In this document: piece after piece, positions 63,923 to 64,000 of the stretch
Layout: each line of letters begins with the position of its first letter
How positions within the stretch are numbered: the first letter of the stretch is position 1
Assembly: GCA_963402885.1 (NCBI GenBank)
Contig: OY727098.1
Span: 5,885,001 to 5,949,000, forward strand
DNA from: Antedon bifida
Taxonomy: Eukaryota > Echinodermata > Crinoidea > Comatulida > Antedonidae
Reading direction: 5' to 3'
DNA length: 64,000 nucleotides
The notes under the pieces: generated by a model
What the model was told of the DNA's origin: nothing
Databases searched by the model: none
What the model saw: the letters and a program-made list of their open reading frames with translations, nothing else
Program-made: the position numbers and the translations under genes

Positions 63923-64000
63923 CTCTGTCTACACTAGTTTGACAAAAAAAAGTGTGATGTGCCAAATATGGTTGTGACGGGCTGACATCATCATCACCAT
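63923..64000. mobile_element. MITE-A copy, cut by the window edge
   Basis: CTCTGTCTACACTAGTTTGA then AAAAGTGTGATGTGCC and AAATATGGTTGTGA. The right half lies beyond 64000. Confidence 0.85.

Overview
This window is animal nuclear DNA. It is AT-rich and carries multi-exon genes with GT-AG introns, long introns, and many small inverted-repeat transposons and 5S/tRNA-derived SINE remnants. The protein set (SEC31A, MTG1, mitochondrial prolyl-tRNA synthetase, eIF2B beta, a SERBP1/HABP4 protein, ZNF367, an SLC4A11-like transporter) is metazoan. The repeat content suggests a marine invertebrate, perhaps a non-vertebrate deuterostome, but that placement is inference. No species is claimed.

Layout: 415-901 (+) last coding exon of an unrecognised gene; 4209-8850 (-) MTG1; 12003-24143 (+) SEC31A, with a probable non-coding first exon ending at 9618; 27007-32501 (-) PARS2; 33739-37684 (+) EIF2B2; 39859-39952 (+) an orphan terminal-exon candidate; 40581-45276 (-) SERBP1/HABP4-like; 46249-49519 (+) ZNF367; 55074-63044 (-) the 3' nine coding exons of an SLC4A11-like gene whose 5' part lies beyond the window. 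Exon borders were set by hand from splice sites, phase continuity and remembered family sequences. Every listed junction keeps frame except one unresolved gap in MTG1.

Three neighbouring pairs are head-to-head (MTG1/SEC31A, PARS2/EIF2B2, SERBP1/ZNF367), so shared promoter regions are likely near 8851-9618, 32502-33738 and 45277-46248. The genes are housekeeping functions (ER export coat, mitochondrial translation, translation initiation, RNA binding, a cell-cycle zinc-finger factor, membrane transport). They form no single pathway.

The most unusual items are a U12-type AT-AC intron in MTG1, two GC-AG introns (MTG1, SERBP1), paired E2F-like sites plus a CCAAT box upstream of ZNF367, a hairpin MITE family present about 14 times with variable internal subrepeats, 5S rRNA-derived SINEs, a MITE starting at intron position +6 in EIF2B2, and two apparently identical local tandem duplications (593 bp and 352 bp) that are either very recent or assembly artefacts. 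I found no convincing wholly new multi-gene system.
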